Source: an uncultured Bacillota bacterium
GTDB lineage: Bacteria > Bacillota > Sulfobacillia > UBA995 > UBA9673
Assembly (NCBI GenBank): GCA_937863905.1
Contig: CALMHV010000172.1
Span: 1-6,200, forward strand
Length of the DNA stretch: 6,200 bases
Direction of reading: 5' to 3'
Shown: positions 6,103 to 6,200 of the stretch, in pieces
How positions within the stretch are numbered: the first letter of the stretch is position 1
Layout: every line of letters starts with the position of its first letter
Program-made: the position numbers and the translations under genes
Notes under the pieces: model-generated
The model's input: only the letters and a program-made list of their open reading frames with translations
Told to the model about the DNA's origin: nothing
Databases searched by the model: none

Positions 6103-6200
6103 ATGTCCATCCGGATGCGGGTCATCAAGGTGCCGAGGTTCCTGAGTCGCGTGCTGACCAGGATCCTGGGGGCCTTCGGCTGGAGGGCGAGCCCGCCCCG
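6103..6200 (+). CDS. spoVM: SpoVM-like sporulation peptide, 3' end beyond window
   Basis: In B. subtilis, SpoVM is a 26-residue amphipathic helix made in the mother cell. It recognises the convex forespore membrane, anchors SpoIVA for coat assembly and inhibits the protease FtsH. Here 32 residues are visible. Residues 8-25 (IKVPRFLSRVLTRILGAF) align without gaps to B. subtilis SpoVM 6-23 with eight identities (I, K, P, F, L, L, G, F) and mostly conservative changes. Pro11 corresponds to SpoVM Pro9, which is important for membrane curvature recognition. SpoVM Arg17 aligns with Thr19, but Arg20 is next to it. Position downstream of rpe matches spoVM in Bacillus. Odd points: start at 6103 or 6115 (the Shine-Dalgarno favours 6103), and the frame stays open past the usual C-terminus with WRASPP, so the peptide is longer than the model. 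Recognition is from memory of the B. subtilis peptide. Confidence 0.72.
   Translation, partial: MSIRMRVIKVPRFLSRVLTRILGAFGWRASPP

Noticed and set aside
6115..6117. Second ATG as the SpoVM-like start
   Set aside because: It is closer to the length of known SpoVM but would lie 19 bases from the only Shine-Dalgarno sequence; kept as an alternative, not preferred.

Overview
The window is a dense, one-directional run of housekeeping genes from a high-GC (roughly 70% by eye), probably endospore-forming member of the Firmicutes/Bacillota. Gene order is the main evidence. rsmB, a PP2C phosphatase, a PASTA-domain Ser/Thr kinase, rsgA, rpe and a SpoVM-like peptide follow each other in the same order and orientation as the Bacillus subtilis rsmB-(rlmN)-prpC-prkC-rsgA-rpe-(thiN)-spoVM region. 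GTG starts, strong GC at third codon positions and long spurious antisense frames fit a high-GC genome. The species cannot be named from this sequence.

Layout: positions 1-1305 hold the 3' part of rsmB, whose start lies before the window. The phosphatase (1306-2070), the kinase (2067-4205) and rsgA (4206-5093) follow with no spacers: two TAG|ATG junctions and one 4-base overlap, so translational coupling is likely. A 49-base spacer with a GC-rich hairpin leads to rpe, which starts at GTG 5143 behind a strong Shine-Dalgarno sequence. About 100 non-coding bases (5812-5910) hold a weak hairpin followed by a pyrimidine tract, and an unusually AT-rich patch with a possible mother-cell-type -10 element. 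Then come a 53-residue two-helix membrane protein of unknown function (5911-6072) and an open frame starting at 6103 that resembles the sporulation peptide SpoVM and runs off the window end.

Functionally, rsmB and rsgA act on the 30S ribosomal subunit (16S rRNA cytosine-5 methylation and late assembly GTPase). The phosphatase and kinase form a reversible Ser/Thr phosphorylation pair that senses cell-wall fragments through extracellular PASTA domains. rpe is central carbon metabolism. The last two small genes may form a separate sporulation transcription unit.

No mobile element, CRISPR array, tRNA or rRNA was seen. The parts most worth a second look are the two small genes at the right edge and the tandemly repeated linker in the kinase; the rest is a well-conserved locus.
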